NCBI GenBank assembly: GCA_029204225.1
Contig: CM055094.1
Coordinates: 62,636,442 to 62,700,441, forward strand
From: Diphasiastrum complanatum
Lineage: Eukaryota > Streptophyta > Lycopodiopsida > Lycopodiales > Lycopodiaceae
DNA: 64,000 nucleotides
Direction of reading: 5' to 3'
Below, one piece after another: positions 24,618-36,816 of this stretch. Below the pieces are notes generated by a model. That model was given only the letters and a program-made list of their open reading frames with translations. It was not told the origin of the DNA and searched no databases. A program made the position numbers and the translations under genes. Positions within the stretch are counted from its first letter, which is position 1, and the number at the start of each line of letters is the position of its first letter.

Positions 24618-27600
24618 TCAAGATATCCCATCTGAGAAAGGAACATCAAGAGAAGCCGGAGCATCCCGAGAAGCAATGGTAGCTGCAAGTGATCGAGCCT
24701 GATCAGCCAGGATAGCGGTATGATAAAAACATCAATGGGCTCCCAAGTAGCCTCCTCAATAGGACAACCATCCCACTGGACCAAAAACTGAACCTGCCGA
24801 TGGCGACGACTATGCAATAAGCGCACCTATAAAATAGCAGCTGGCAAGAATGGAAAAAGCTCTGGATCTGTAGGAAATGAGGAATCTCGAGGAGCATCAT
24901 CCTCAATAGCAACACATAATAAACTGACATGAAAGATATCACAAGCCCGAGTAGCAGCAGGTAACTCAAGACGATATGTAACTGGACTGAGGCGCTCAAG
25001 AATCTGAAAAGGCCCATAATAGCGCGGCGCAAGCTTCTGAGTAGAAGCAAGGACCCTGTACAAAACGATGGCGAGCAAAGCGTAACCAGAGAAAAACAGT
25101 ATCTCCCTCTGCAAACTCAACATGGCGCCGATGACAATCAACAATGGTCCTGTACCGCTGCTGAATATGCTGTAAATGAGTAGCAGCTCTAGTAATAATC
25201 TCCCGAGCACTCGAAAGATAAGATGAAATAGTAACAGGTGCATCATTTAAAGGAGCCGATATACCCGGTAGAATTGGTGAGTATCCATGAGCAAGCAGGA
25301 AAGGAGAAACACCTGTGCTGGAACTAATAAACTGTTATAACTATACTAAGCCAAACATAAATGCTGATCCCAATCACGACCAGAAGGAGAAACATAATGT
25401 CGTAAATAATCCTCCAATACCCGGTTAATAACCTCAGACTGACCATCTGCAGAAGAATGATAAGCAGTGCCCATAAGTATCCTAACATCCAAGATACGCA
25501 TAAGCTCTATCCAAAAACCTGATGTAAACTTGGTATCCCGATCAGTAAGTATAGATCGTGGGAGATTATGTAAGCGGAAAATCTCAGAAATAAATATACG
25601 ACCACACTGCTCTGCTGTAATAGTACGTCTGATTGGTATGAAATGAGCTTGTTTAGAAAACCTATCAACTACCACCAAACAAGAGTCGTGACCACGCTGA
25701 GTACGGGGAAGACCTAAAATGAAGTCCATAGATATATCAGTCCACTGGCGGGAAGGAATAGGCCAACTTTGAAGGAGACCGCCAGGTTTTTCACGGGAAT
25801 ACTTGTTACGAAGGCAAAAATCATAACTATGAATAAGGTGGGAAAGCTCACACTTCATGGAAGGCCAATAAAAATGTTCTTTCAAACGGAACAAGGACTT
25901 TTGAAAACCAAAATGGCCACCAACAGGAGAGGAATGGGCATCAAGGAGCTGTGGACGTATGTCAATAGTGTTGGGAATACATAACGAACCATAGTGAAAC
26001 AAATGATGATTAACAATGGAATAAACCTGGTGAGGATGAGAGGAAGGAAGAGAGGTAGACGACATAACATCACGAAAGTCTGGACATGTGGCATAAGCCT
26101 GACGAAGATCATCATACCAAGAGTGGGGAGACGTAACAACACTGTAAGTAAGAGCAGGGAAACGAGACAAAGGATCAACAGAAGCGTTACTTTTACCAGG
26201 CTTATAATGAATATAAAAATGAAAGGACTGTAAAAACTGAAGCCAACGGTACTGACGATCACTAAGATCCTTTTGTGTATACAAATAATGATGTGACAGG
26301 TGATCAGTAAAAACATCAAACGGAACACGATACAGATAATGACGCCGCTTCTTTAAAGCAAAAATGATAGCAAGCAACTCTTTTTCATGAGTGGAATAGT
26401 GTTGCTCATACAAACGAAGACGACAGGATTCATATGCAATAACACACTGACGTTGACGTAACAAAGCACCTAATCCTGTGGAACTAGCATCAGTCTCAAC
26501 AGCAAAATGCTGGGAAAAATCTGGAAGACATAAAACAGGGGCAGTGGTAAGCTTAACCTTCAAAGTATCAAAAGCTGACTGACATGCGAGAGTCCAAGCA
26601 AACGAAGTTTCCTTTTTCAACAGAGCATGCAAAGGAGATGCAAGAGTGGCAAAATGAGCAACTGGTTTACGAAGATGGATAACAAGATCAAGAAACATAC
26701 GAACATCATGAAAATCAGCAGGCACAGGCCATGAAAGAATAGAACGGACCTTACGAGGGTCGAGACGAACAATACCATTAGTAACAAAGAAGCCCAAAAA
26801 CTCGATTTGTACAACAACAAAAGAACATTTAGAATGTTTAGCATACAGATGATGAGTAACTAACAAAACAAAAACAGAACGAACGTGTTGAACATGAAGA
26901 GAGAGAGTGGTGCTATAAATGAGGATATCGTCAAAATAAACAATGAAACACTTATTCATGACATTCTAAAAAGTGGGCGGGCCATTGGTAACACCAAAAG
27001 GAAGGACACGAAACTCATACAGACCAAAGTGGGTACGGAAAGTTGTCTTGTGCTCATCAAGAGGATGCATACGAATCTGGTGATAACCGGAACGGAGGCC
27101 AAGTTTAGAAAAGATCTTGGCTTGGCCTAACTGGTCAAACAGGTCATCCATATGAGGGATAGGGTACTGATTACGGATAGTAAGTTTATTTAAAGCACGA
27201 TAATCAATATATAGACGTTTAGTACCATCCTTCTTATCAACAAGTAAAACAGGAGCACCAAAAGGACTGTGGCTAGGAACAATAAGGCCTTGACGTAATA
27301 AATCAGACACTTAACGCTGGACTTCCTCGCGCTCAACAATAGACATACAAAAAGGAGGACGAGAAGGAGGTGATGCAGAGGAAACAAGGTCTATATGGTG
27401 GTTGACATCTCGTAAATGTGGTAACTGAGTCGGCTCTCTAAAAACATGCTCAAATTCACGCAACAGTTCAAAAAATACCTATGGCAAAGGTGGTGCATCC
27501 GCAATAGGCTGAACTGGCTGAACAGAAAGAATAGCCGCACAGTGGGCCTTCGGGAGGCTCCGTATGAACTGCTTCACGGAAATAAGCTGATAGTCCTGCC

Positions 27601-29203
27601 GAGAATCAATACCGAAAAATATATGCTGAGTACCATCATGAGAGAATGTCAATGTCTGCTGCTGGAGGTCTACTGTAACCGCACCAAGGGATGCAAACCA
27701 ATCAGCACCGAGGATAAGATCGTACCGTGTAAGTGGAATAATATGAAAATCTGCCTGACCAAGGAAGTCTCCAATCCGATATGAAAGCTGCTGATACATC
27801 TGTGTGCTAGGAAAAGAGTGTGCGCTGGCAACCTCAACATGCAGGGGATGAGGCGTAGTGACTGGCATAGCACGAATGCGTGTATTAATAGGACTGCTGA
27901 GAAACGAGTGAGTGCTACCCGTGTCAACAAGGGCAATAAACTCACGACCAGTGATACGTACACGAAGACGGATATGGCGTGGACCCGGCTTACCGGCCCA
28001 AGTCGCATAAGTAAGCTGAGCATGGCATACAGCTAGATCAGGGGGATCAGGAACAGGCTCAGTGGGTGTGGCAAACTGATCAACATGTGGGTCATCATCA
28101 AGAATATGAAGGCATATGGCAGAATCAGGACTATCATCAGGTGTGTCAGCATCATGGAAATAGACGGCAGTAGCAGTGGCAGGCTGTCGGCAATCACGGG
28201 CAATATGATCAGGACTCTTACAGTTGAAACATAAGCGCTTTTCACGGATCTCAGACATCTCAGGCTGTGAGTAGCGACGAACAAAAACAGGACGAGGAGA
28301 AAAAGGAGGACGTGGTGCAGAAGGAAGAGTGGACGAAGGTGAACTGACAGACGTGGGACTAGCAGAGGATGGAGAGGAAAAAATAGGACGTGTGAAAGGA
28401 CGCGAAGGACGAGAAACAGAGGAAGAGATGGGGGAGTACTTGTGCTGCAGTGCGGTAGCAAGGGAGATGGCGTGAGAAAGAGTGAGTGGAAAAAAAGAAG
28501 AAACATCATACCTGAGTGCGCCTCGTAGACCAGCAACGTAGCGAGAGATAAGCTCCAATGTAGAAATATCTGGGAATAGATAGGAAAGCTCTGTAAACCG
28601 TGTCGTATAAGCAGCCAAGTCACCAGTGTGAGATAAACTGCGAAAGATGTCGCGTTGTAGAATAAGCCACTGAGGATCAATCATCGCTAGGCGGAGTGCT
28701 GTCATAAACTCTGTCCAACTAGCAAGGCCAGGGTGTGAAGCCGTCTGGCGAAACATGTGCCACCAAGTACCAGCACAGCCCTCCAAATGTAAAGCAACCA
28801 AATGTATCCGCTGAATGTCAGTCTTAGGAAACATAAGGAAGTAGGTCTCAAGCTTAAAATACCAATTCTCGACTTCATTCCCATCGGATGACCCAGAATA
28901 CACAGTAAGCTGAACCTTATCCTAAAAGTCTCGTGGCAAAGGACCAGAAGATGAAGGAGTCTCGGGTGGTGGAAATGTACGCTGTGGGGGAACAGGTGGA
29001 GATAGTGGAGAAACACTGGACTGTAATGATAGTGTAGCAATCTAGGCAAAAAGAGCAGTGAACGTCTCTCGTAACTCTTGGCGTAAATCAGTGCGTACAT
29101 CACTCATGGCTTCCCTAAGATGATCTCGGAATTCATGCCGTACTTCGTCAAGGTAAGTGGAAGACGATATGCGAGGCTCAGAAGATGTAGGAGAAGTATC
29201 CAT
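24618..29203 (-). pseudogene. gag-pol: Gypsy 2 Gag-Pol polyprotein, multiple stops
   Basis: One long minus-strand reading frame from ATG at 29203. In order: gag domain (YSGSSDGNEVENWY; WW; DPQW), CCHC knuckle CFNCKSPDHIARDC (about 28215-28255), protease VDTGSTHSF (about 27910), RT ([26 protein letters not shown] near 26930), RNase H (VETDASSTGLGALL), integrase (DISMDFILGLP; ILTDRDTKFTSG; SADGQSEVINRVLEDYLRHY) and a C-terminal chromodomain (VQFLVQWDGCPIEEATWEP, about 24750-24800). In-frame stops occur near 29042, 28922, 27477, 27312, 26961, 25344 and 24825, with compensating frameshifts in 25060-25340. The first RT catalytic region reads [10 protein letters not shown] where KIDLRSGYHQ is expected, so an Asp is lost. 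It is a recent but inactive copy. The chromodomain places it among plant chromoviruses, perhaps Tekay-like. Confidence 0.9.
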
Positions 29204-29967
29204 GGTCAAGGAATGCAGGAAGTGAAGAGAGTGTAAGAAAAGCTTAATATCGGAGGGAGCGGACTTTTGTCGTCACCCCAAATACGCTTTAGGTACACAA
29301 ACGACACTAAGAGCAAGAAAGGAAATGACAAATGTCAAGAAAAGGTGTGGAAAGCAAGGAAAAACCAGCAAAGATACCGCTCAATAGAGCTCCAAGCGTG
29401 TGCGAAGAGCTGGCTGGAAAATGTGACCACAAGGAGAATGAAAGTGGGCGTTGGACAGCCTCCAATCAATGCTGAAAATATGGCTGGAAATCTGTGGAAA
29501 ACGTGATAAAATAGGGCGATGGACAGCCTCCAATCAAAACTGAAATATGGCTGAAACTCTGTTGGAACAATGGCTGAAAAATGTGATGAAGTAGGGCGCT
29601 GGACAGCCTCCAATCAATACTGAAAAGACGGCTGGGAATCCTTTCCTTGAATCAAATGGAGGATTCAAAAAAAAAAAAAAAAAAAGGATTTGGAACTTGG
29701 GCACCGGAAATAATCTGCCCAAAAAAAAAGAAAAAAAAAACAAATTTCCAACCGCCAAATTTAGCGGAAGTACTTCCGCTAACTATCTGCTAAAGCTCCG
29801 CCAAGGAAAATGCTCTGATGGGAGTTGGTCCTCCAAACCGTGCTGAATGTTGCTGAAGCAAAGAGACGAAAGCCCTCAGCAAAAAGAGAAAAATCAGCCA
29901 GGAGAATGGGCACCCAATCATAAAATCAGATCTGAAATTTAGCAATCAGGAAAGTGCTCTGATACCA
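29204..29967 (-). other. Gypsy 2 leader with tandem repeats and primer site
   Basis: The leader between LTR and gag. Units of roughly 70-80 bp repeat at about 29440-29640, each with GCG(C/T)TGGACAGCC or TGGACAGCCTCCAATCAA and a (A)TGGCTGGAAA-type motif. A-tracts lie at 29659-29685 and 29720-29740. The primer-binding site is at 29956-29967. Short ORFs here follow the repeat and are not supported as genes. Confidence 0.75.
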
Positions 29968-30432
29968 AGTTATGATCAAAATCTCAGGTGTTGAATCAAT
30001 GAAGCATAAAAGACAGCAATAGACTAAAGCCCTACAAGCAATAGACAAGACAATAGGTTCTCCCACGAAGAGCCCAAGCAATACCAATCAATAATCTGAA
30101 AAATGAGTGTACAAATGCCCCTATAAATACCCTACCAATGAACCCTAAAATAGGAATTCAAAAGTAAAGGGAGACAAAATGTGGAGGGAAAATAGTGCGC
30201 CCTCCTACGGGCCCCCACTCCACATATAACCATATAATAAGGGCCCAAGGCCAGTCAATGTCATAAAAAAGGACCCAGTGCGGGTCATAAGCATATAAAA
30301 AGGCTCTGGGGCTTGTACATGACAAATATAAAATGCGTAACCAGAAATATACATAACCAACAGTAAATGTAAAGAGGCCTGCGGAATATATGCAGAGTAG
30401 CCCAGTAGGCCTGTATCCTGTAGTCCGTAACT
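29968..30432 (-). repeat. Gypsy 2 5' LTR
   Basis: 465 bp, nearly identical to 24077-24541. It is followed outside by target duplication GAGAG and then the rest of the X LTR. Confidence 0.92.
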
Positions 30433-30437
30433 GAGAG

Positions 30438-31087
30438 CATTGCACACAGATTAGAGAGAGCGAGAGAACGCACTTACTAAAGTACATACTATATTGAATG
30501 ATAACCGCCTTGCCTCTACATAGATGCGTGAGGGAGAGACGATTGAACGTGACGTTTCAGGACCCACGACTTTTCACATTATCTAAAACTACTTGAAGTG
30601 CCCTAAACTTAACATGACCTAACTTACTTCTCAAATGCTCCCACTTGATCAAGAATATATCCGCAAGATAATTCTTTGATCACATCTTACATATACTTAC
30701 ATACTTACTATACTTGCTAACATGTTGATATCCATAACTTACTTACTGGCATCTCTAACCAACTGTCATCACTAACCAACGTTGACTAAACACAGTCTTT
30801 AAACAATGTTTCATCCTATGAATAGTCTCCATGTGCAAAATCATCTTCTAAGAGCTCCACACACAGGCAGCTTCCACTGCAGCCCATTTCAAACAATCAT
30901 CACTGGAGTTCTTCACCACGCAGCCATAGTTTCCACTGGAGCACATTGGTACTCCCAATTAGTAACGTTGGCAAGCAGCACATGAAGAAGAATGACCAAG
31001 GTTGGTCTCTGACACATTCAAATCACATCACAGCAGGAGCATAGTAGTCGTCTTTGGCATCTTTCATGAACTTTCACACAGTCAACA
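30438..31087 (-). repeat. X LTR (minus copy), main part
   Basis: The continuation of the LTR broken at 24076; together about 694 bp, TGTTGACTG...GATTATAACA on the minus strand. Bases 31088-31105 contain the complement of a polypurine tract, AGTGGGGGCAT, just outside the LTR. ORFs here are incidental. Confidence 0.8.
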
Positions 31088-31502
31088 ATGCCCCCACTAG
31101 AGCAGATCATACAACTTCCAAGCTTCCACAAAAGTCCTTCACTTTCATATAGCAGCTTGAATGGTAGAACATATAACCACCTGGACTGAGTTCTGCCATT
31201 ATTTCTCCATAGGTTGTTCACATCAATTCCATCTTCATTATCATCCTCAGTCTCAACGAGATGGCAGCCTAAGCACATGCAGGCATCGCACGAGTCTGTT
31301 GCACAGGTAGATAGTCCAATGACAAAGCGATGTGGGGAGCGAGGCTCTAATAATGAAGATGGAATTGATGTGAACAACCTACGGAGAAATAATGACAGAA
31401 CTCAGTCCAGGTGGTTATATGTTCTACCATTCAAGCTGCTGTATGAAGTGAAGTACTTTTGTGGAAGCTTGGAAGTTGTATGATCTACTCTAGTGGGGGC
31501 AT
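31088..31502. repeat. Centre of X palindrome
   Basis: Bases 31088-31240 and 31350-31502 are inverted copies of about 153 bp (CCATCTTCATTA against TAATGAAGATGG at the inner edge), each ending outward in a polypurine tract and LTR. The 109-bp spacer 31241-31349 is unpaired. As minus-strand protein it is Cys-rich, but no domain is recognised. Confidence 0.85.
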
Positions 31503-31844
31503 TGTTGACTGTGTGAAAGTTCATGAAAGATGCCAAAGACGACTACTATGCTCCTGCTGTGATGTGATTTGAATGTGTCAAAGACCAACCTTGGTCATTC
31601 TTCTTCATGTGCTGCTTGCCAACGTTACTAATTGGGAGTACCAATGTGCTCCAGTGGAAACTATGGCTGCGTGATGAAGAACTCCAATGATGATTGTTTG
31701 AAATGGGCTTCAGTGGAAGCTGCCTGTGTGTAGAGCACTTAAAAGATGATTCTGCACATGGAGACTATTCACAGGATGAAACATTGTTTTAAGACTGTGT
31801 GTTTAGTCAACGCTGGTTAGTGATGACAGTTGGTTAGAGATGCT
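31503..31844 (+). repeat. X LTR (plus copy), first half
   Basis: Starts TGTTGACTGTGTG right after the polypurine tract AGTGGGGGCAT. It is interrupted at 31844 by copia B and resumes at 36420. The two halves total about 688 bp. Confidence 0.82.
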
Positions 31845-32545
31845 TGTGAAGAATTGCCAAAAATTGGCAAATCTAGCTCGATCAAAAACCATCTAGAATA
31901 GTGTAAATTGTGTACACAAGTGGGTCCCGAACATGTGAGGCCATGATGCCACATGGGAAACCCATCCTAATGTAGGTTAGGTCAAGTCAAGAGAGTTGGT
32001 CATGTCTATTTGGTGGTCATCCCTACTTTATAGGACCTACACCTAAGTTTAAGATGAAAATTTGACCAACTAGCTACCTACCAAGCATAACTCTAGGATC
32101 TAGGCTAGGTTTTCATTTTAGGGCAAGAAGGGTGATTTAACTTCCTTATTACATGCTAGAAATCCACCTAACTTCAAGAAGGAAGTCGAATTTGCTATGT
32201 ATTCCCTCTCTCCATAGTGAGAAGATAGAAAATTTTTGGAGCTCATTGGCAATCTCAAGCTAGTTCACTATGTACATTGAGTTTTTGTGATCCAAATGAA
32301 ACCAAATCAATTTTTACTTGTTTCTCAGGTTGAAGGACGTACTACAGCCTGTAGTAAACACGTGTGGGCTCGGATTTCAATGTTTATCAATGCTTTTGAT
32401 TGTTAATGCTTGTTGTTTGTCAAATTGCCAATCTAGATCAACTTTTTTGTGTCTAGTTTTTTGATAGATTGTTAAGCAAGCATCCAATCACTCTTGTGGA
32501 TCTTTTGTAGATCCATTTATGGTCCTAAAGTACAGTACTTTCACA
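31845..32545 (+). repeat. Copia B 5' LTR
   Basis: 701 bp, TG...CA ends, followed at 32546-32558 by the initiator Met-tRNA primer-binding site TGGTATCAGAGCC. Confidence 0.93.
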
Positions 32546-33350
32546 TGGTATCAGAGCCAAGTACAAGAGCATAAGCCATTGATCTAATGCAAATCCATTT
32601 TTAGCAAGTTTTGGTGCTAAAAACTAGTATTGAGAGGGCAAGCTAGAATCTTGATTTTGGTGAGGAGATTTGATCCCAAACTTGGTAGGGATCCAAATCC
32701 GTATTGTCCACATGTATGGGCACCTCCGAACCTGCATTTAATGCATGGTATTCATTTGATCCAAAAAAATTCAATTTGTGAGCTGTTGGTGTAATTTTTG
32801 GTGGAGATCCTAGGATAATCTACCAAGATCATTTGCCATTGATTAGATTTGAATTTGTTTCATGGAATCTAATTAATCAAGGCTGAGTTCAAGTCCTATT
32901 AAGGTTAAAAACAGGTCTTGAAAGTACACCAAGAAGGAAGAAAGAGATTACGTCATTTTTTTGTCCAAAAATAGCCAAAATTGGCAAGATTTGATTGTAA
33001 GTAGATTTCACATCATTTTATCTTCATTCCAACTTTGTGAGGGAGTGCTAGAACTGAGATTATAAGTCCATTTGTTGGATTAGAAATCTAATTTGAGTGA
33101 AAAACTACAAGAGAGAGACCTTAGTGAGCTTCTAGAGACAATCAAATCCATTTCTTGGCAAGATTTGTTTGAAAGTAGTTTTCACTTCATCTTATCTTCA
33201 TTCTAGCTTTGTGAGGGAGTGATAGAACTGTGATTATAAGTCCATTTGTTGGATTAAAAATCAAATTTGAGTGAAACACTGCAAGTGTGAGACCTTTGTG
33301 AGTTTCAAGTCAATCAAATCTATTTCTTGTTTGTAGAAGTCACTTGTAAG
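32546..33350 (+). other. Copia B leader with tandem duplication
   Basis: An untranslated leader. A segment of about 175 bp is duplicated in tandem (about 32989-33164 and 33165-33335). Both copies carry AAGATTTG, CTTTGTGAGGGAGTG, GATTATAAGTCCATTTGTTG and AATCAAATC. Confidence 0.8.
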
Positions 33351-35507
33351 ATGGGATCTGCTGGAGCATACCTTCTAGAAGCTAGTGAGAGATTGAATTC
33401 TACAAATTATGCTATTTGGAAGGTTAGGATGGAGTCACTCTTGGTGCTCCAAGACCTTCATGAGTTCTTGATTGAAGATGAAGATGAACCTCTAGGTGCA
33501 CAGGAGTTAGCTAGATACAAGAAGAGATCTAGGCTTGCACTTCATTGTGTGAAGATGAATGTGAGCAATGATTTGTTGAGACAAGTATCAGCATGTACTA
33601 GTGCTAAAGAGGCTTGGGAGTCTTTAAAATCAATCTATGAATCTAGTAACACTTCAAGAGTACTCATGCTTAGAAATCAGATTTTGCAAAGCATGAAGAG
33701 AAGTGAGGAGAGTGCACAAGATTATGTACTCAGAATCAAGTCTCTAAATAGGGAGTTGGCTTTCATTCGAGAGAAGATTCATGATGGAGAGCTTGTACAA
33801 ATTGTTCTTAATGGTCTAGGAGATGACTTTGCAAATTTGGTCTAAAGTTTTGCCATCCAAGACACTTTGCCAACTATAGAAAAACTTCACAGTGTATTAG
33901 TGGTTGAAGAGTGTAGGATGCTCCATGCAAAATCTAGGATGAGTTCCTTGTCATTGCAGGATGGTGATGAGAAAGCCAATTTCTCATTCAAGGGCAAAAA
34001 GAAGACCAATGGAAAGAAGAAGCATCCAAAGGAGGCCAAAGAAGAAGATGATGCATCAAGCTCAAAGGACAAGTCAAAGCAAAAATGCTTCGTTTGTGGA
34101 AGGAAGGGGCATTATGCATCTGAATGCTACAAGAGGCTAAGAGCACAAGTGGAGGAGAACAAACAAGGAAACCTTGCAAAGGAGGAGGAGGAGGATGAAG
34201 TAGATGTATTCTTGATGGCATCTACATCCTCACCAACAAGCAATAGAAATTCAAGAGACAATTGGTGGATCGACAGTGGGGCTAGCTCCCACATGTCTTG
34301 TGAAAAGGACTTTTTCTCAACCTTACACTCTTTCAATGCTGCTAAAAAGTTTGTCTTTACTGCAAATGATGAAGAGTGTAGGATAGATGGTGTTGGCACC
34401 ATCTCTTTGTGTCTAGAATCCTCAAAATGCATGGATCTAGAAAATGTCCTTTATGTATCATCAATCACCAAGAATATGCTTAGTGTTGGTCTACTCTTAG
34501 AAAGTGGTTTGGATGTCCACTTTAAGCATGGTGTTTGCTTCATCTTGAAGAATGATGTTTGCATTGCAAAGGGATTTAAACATGGAAAATTGTTTAAGTT
34601 GGAAGCTAGTGTTGCTTTTGAAAGAATGAGCTTGGCAGAGGAGGAGATCACTCAAGAGGAGATCTTGGCAAAGTGTGATCTTGCTTGCATTGAGGAGGAG
34701 CATCAAAAGGAGGAAGATCTTGAAGATCAGACTCAAAGCATGAGAGTTTCAAGGGAGTCCTCAATGACAATGGCCGAGTCATCAAATTGCATGCAAATTG
34801 TCCATTCAAGTGTGCATCTTGCAAGGGTGGTGAGCATTGGAGAGTCTACTATCTTTGAATACTTTTTGGAAAGTAGTAGTAGACATGAGGTGACTTGTTT
34901 CTTATCTTTAGGATCCATGGTGTTTATTACTTTGTATGACAAGACAATGAAATGGGATGCTTTGAAATCTACATTTGTTGTTGATAAAGCAATTTCATTG
35001 GATAACTATTTTTATAATAGTTTGAATAGAGTCATAAAAGATGAAACATCATTTGCTTTGGAAATCTTTGTGTCCACATGCTTTGTGCATGATCATTCCA
35101 ATGTAAGGACCAAAGATTATCCTATTTCAATGACAGGAATAATGGTAGTGTTTTGCTCTTCAAGTAGAGATTGTAGAATCTACTTGTTTTCAACCAAAGA
35201 ATTTGTCAGTGGTGGAAATGTGATCTTTCAAGAGTGGAAGATTTGTAAACTTGAAGAAGCACCTCTGGATCAACACCTTATTCAATTCATTGATGTTTTG
35301 GAGTCAAGTCAAGTGGAGGATCAAGCTCAAGACCCGAGGACTCCAAGAAGAATCTTGAGTATCAAGATGGAGCCATCAAGGCTCAATCATATGGATCAAG
35401 CAAAGCAAGTTGTCTTTGGCAACATTATTTATGCACTTAATATTTTAATTGATGTATCTTCAAGTGCACAAAATGCCTTGGAATCCATGGCTTGGCATGA
35501 TGTTTAG
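33351..35507 (+). pseudogene. gag: Copia B Gag-protease with novel C-terminal region
   Basis: The reading frame from ATG 33351 to TAG 35507 is broken once by TAA at 33843-33845 in the same frame. The first 164 codons are a copia Gag (LNSTNYAIWKVRMESLL; a SRVLMLRNQILQSMK region). After the stop come a Lys-rich stretch, a CCHC knuckle CFVCGRKGHYASEC, an acidic linker and the protease active site WWIDSGASSHM. About 280 codons follow that are not RT or RNase H. They start with an acidic, Glu-rich stretch; only one part (SSSRDCRIYLFSTKEF...GNVIFQEW) resembles the C-terminal tail of copia integrase (the YRLYDP...RDVVFDE region). The integrase core is absent. Keeping over 500 codons open is notable for a dead element; it probably relied on another element's enzymes. 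Confidence 0.85.
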
Positions 35508-35714
35508 TTTTGCAGTGTGCTACATGTATATAGACACATTTATGGAACATCTTGTAAGGGATCCTCTAAGAGGTGGTGAAAGATCCTTCATGGACATCAC
35601 TCTCTATTGGAGTCTCAAAAGTTCCTTGTTTGTAGCTGGATTTTTTAGACCCTACTAAAAGCATTCATTCATCTAGCAAGAGAGTTGTAGATAGATCAAG
35701 CTAAATTTGAGAAG

Positions 35715-36419
35715 TGTGAAGAATTGCCAAAAATTGGCAAATCTAGCTTGATCAAAAACCATCTAGAATAGTGTAAATTGTGTACACAAGTGGGTCCTGC
35801 ACATGTGAGGCCATGATGCCACATGGGAAACCCATCCTAATGTAGGTTAGGTCAAGTCAAGAGAGTTGGTCATGTCTATTTGGTGGTCATCCCTACTTTA
35901 TAGGACCTACACCTAAGTTTAAGGTGAAAATTTGACCAACTAGCTACCTACCAAGCATAACTCTAGGATCTAGGCTAGGGTTTCATTTTAGGGCAAGAAG
36001 GGTGAGTTTACTTCCTTATTACATGCTGGAAATCCACCTAACTTCAAGAAGGAAGTCGAATTTGCTATGTATTCCCTCTCTCCATAGTGAGAAGATAGAA
36101 AATTTTTGGAGCTCATTGGCAATCTCAAGCTAGTTCACTATGTACATTGAGTTTTTGTGATCCAAATGAAACCAAATCAATTTCTACCTGTTTCTCAGGT
36201 TGAAGGACGTACTACAGCCTGTATACAGTACACACGTGTGGGCTCGGATTTCAATGTTTATCAATGCTTTTGATTGTTAATGCTTGTTGTTTGTCAAATT
36301 GCCAATCTAGATCAACTTTTTTGTGTCTAGTTTTTTGATAGATTGTTAAGCAAGCATCCAATCACTCTTGTGAATCTTTTGTACATCCATTTATGGTCCT
36401 AAAGTACAGTACTTTCACA
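35715..36419 (+). repeat. Copia B 3' LTR
   Basis: 705 bp, nearly identical to the 5' LTR. It has a few extra bases near 36220 (GTATACAGTACACACG). The purine tract before it is weak (AATTTGAGAAG). Confidence 0.92.
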
Positions 36420-36782
36420 ATGCCAGTAAGTAAGTTATGGATATCAACATGCTAGTAAGTATGTAAGTATATGTAAGATGTGATCAAAGAATTATCTTGC
36501 GGATATATTCTTGATCAAGTGGGAGTGTTTGAGAAGTAAGTTTAGGTCATGTTAAGTTTAGGGCACTTCAAGTAGTTTTAGATAATGTGAAAAGTCGTCG
36601 GTCCTGAAACTTCACGTTCAATCGTCTCTCTCTCACGCATCTATGTAGAGGCAAGGCGGTTATCATTCAATATAGTATGTACTTTAGTAAGTGCGTTCTC
36701 TCGCTCTCTCTAATCTGTGTGCAATGCTCTCTCTTTCTCTATTCCGCTACTATGATTTGTGATTATAACATGGTATCAGAGC
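36420..36782 (+). repeat. X LTR (plus copy), second half, and primer site
   Basis: Begins with the ATGCC target duplication of copia B, continues the X LTR to GATTATAACA at 36770, followed by TGGTATCAGAGC (36771-36782). LTR flanked by a polypurine tract on one side and a primer-binding site on the other is the layout of a one-LTR circle or tandem unit, not of a simple end. Confidence 0.85.
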
Positions 36783-36816
36783 CAGTGGGGGGAGGTACTT
36801 TTAACTGTGCTAAATT

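Larger units (their letters stand above)
24077..30432 (-). mobile_element. Gypsy 2, complete chromodomain Ty3/gypsy element
   Basis: A 6,356-bp element with two 465-bp LTRs (24077-24541 and 29968-30432) that differ at only a handful of sites. It is flanked by a 5-bp target duplication GAGAG (24072-24076 and 30433-30437). The primer-binding site TGGTATCAGAGC (minus, 29956-29967) abuts the 5' LTR. It is inserted in the minus LTR of composite X. On the minus strand, the LTRs begin AGTTAC and end ATAACT rather than TG...CA. Confidence 0.93.
31845..36419 (+). mobile_element. Copia B, short non-autonomous Ty1/copia element
   Basis: A 4,575-bp element with LTRs 31845-32545 (701 bp) and 35715-36419 (705 bp), both TGTGAAGAATTGCC...CTTTCACA and about 98% alike by eye. 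The target duplication is ATGCT at left and ATGCC at right; the unoccupied site in the inverted X LTR (30740 region) reads ATGCC, so one base of the left copy has changed. The primer-binding site TGGTATCAGAGCC follows the 5' LTR at 32546. It encodes Gag and protease but no RT or RNase H. Confidence 0.93.
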
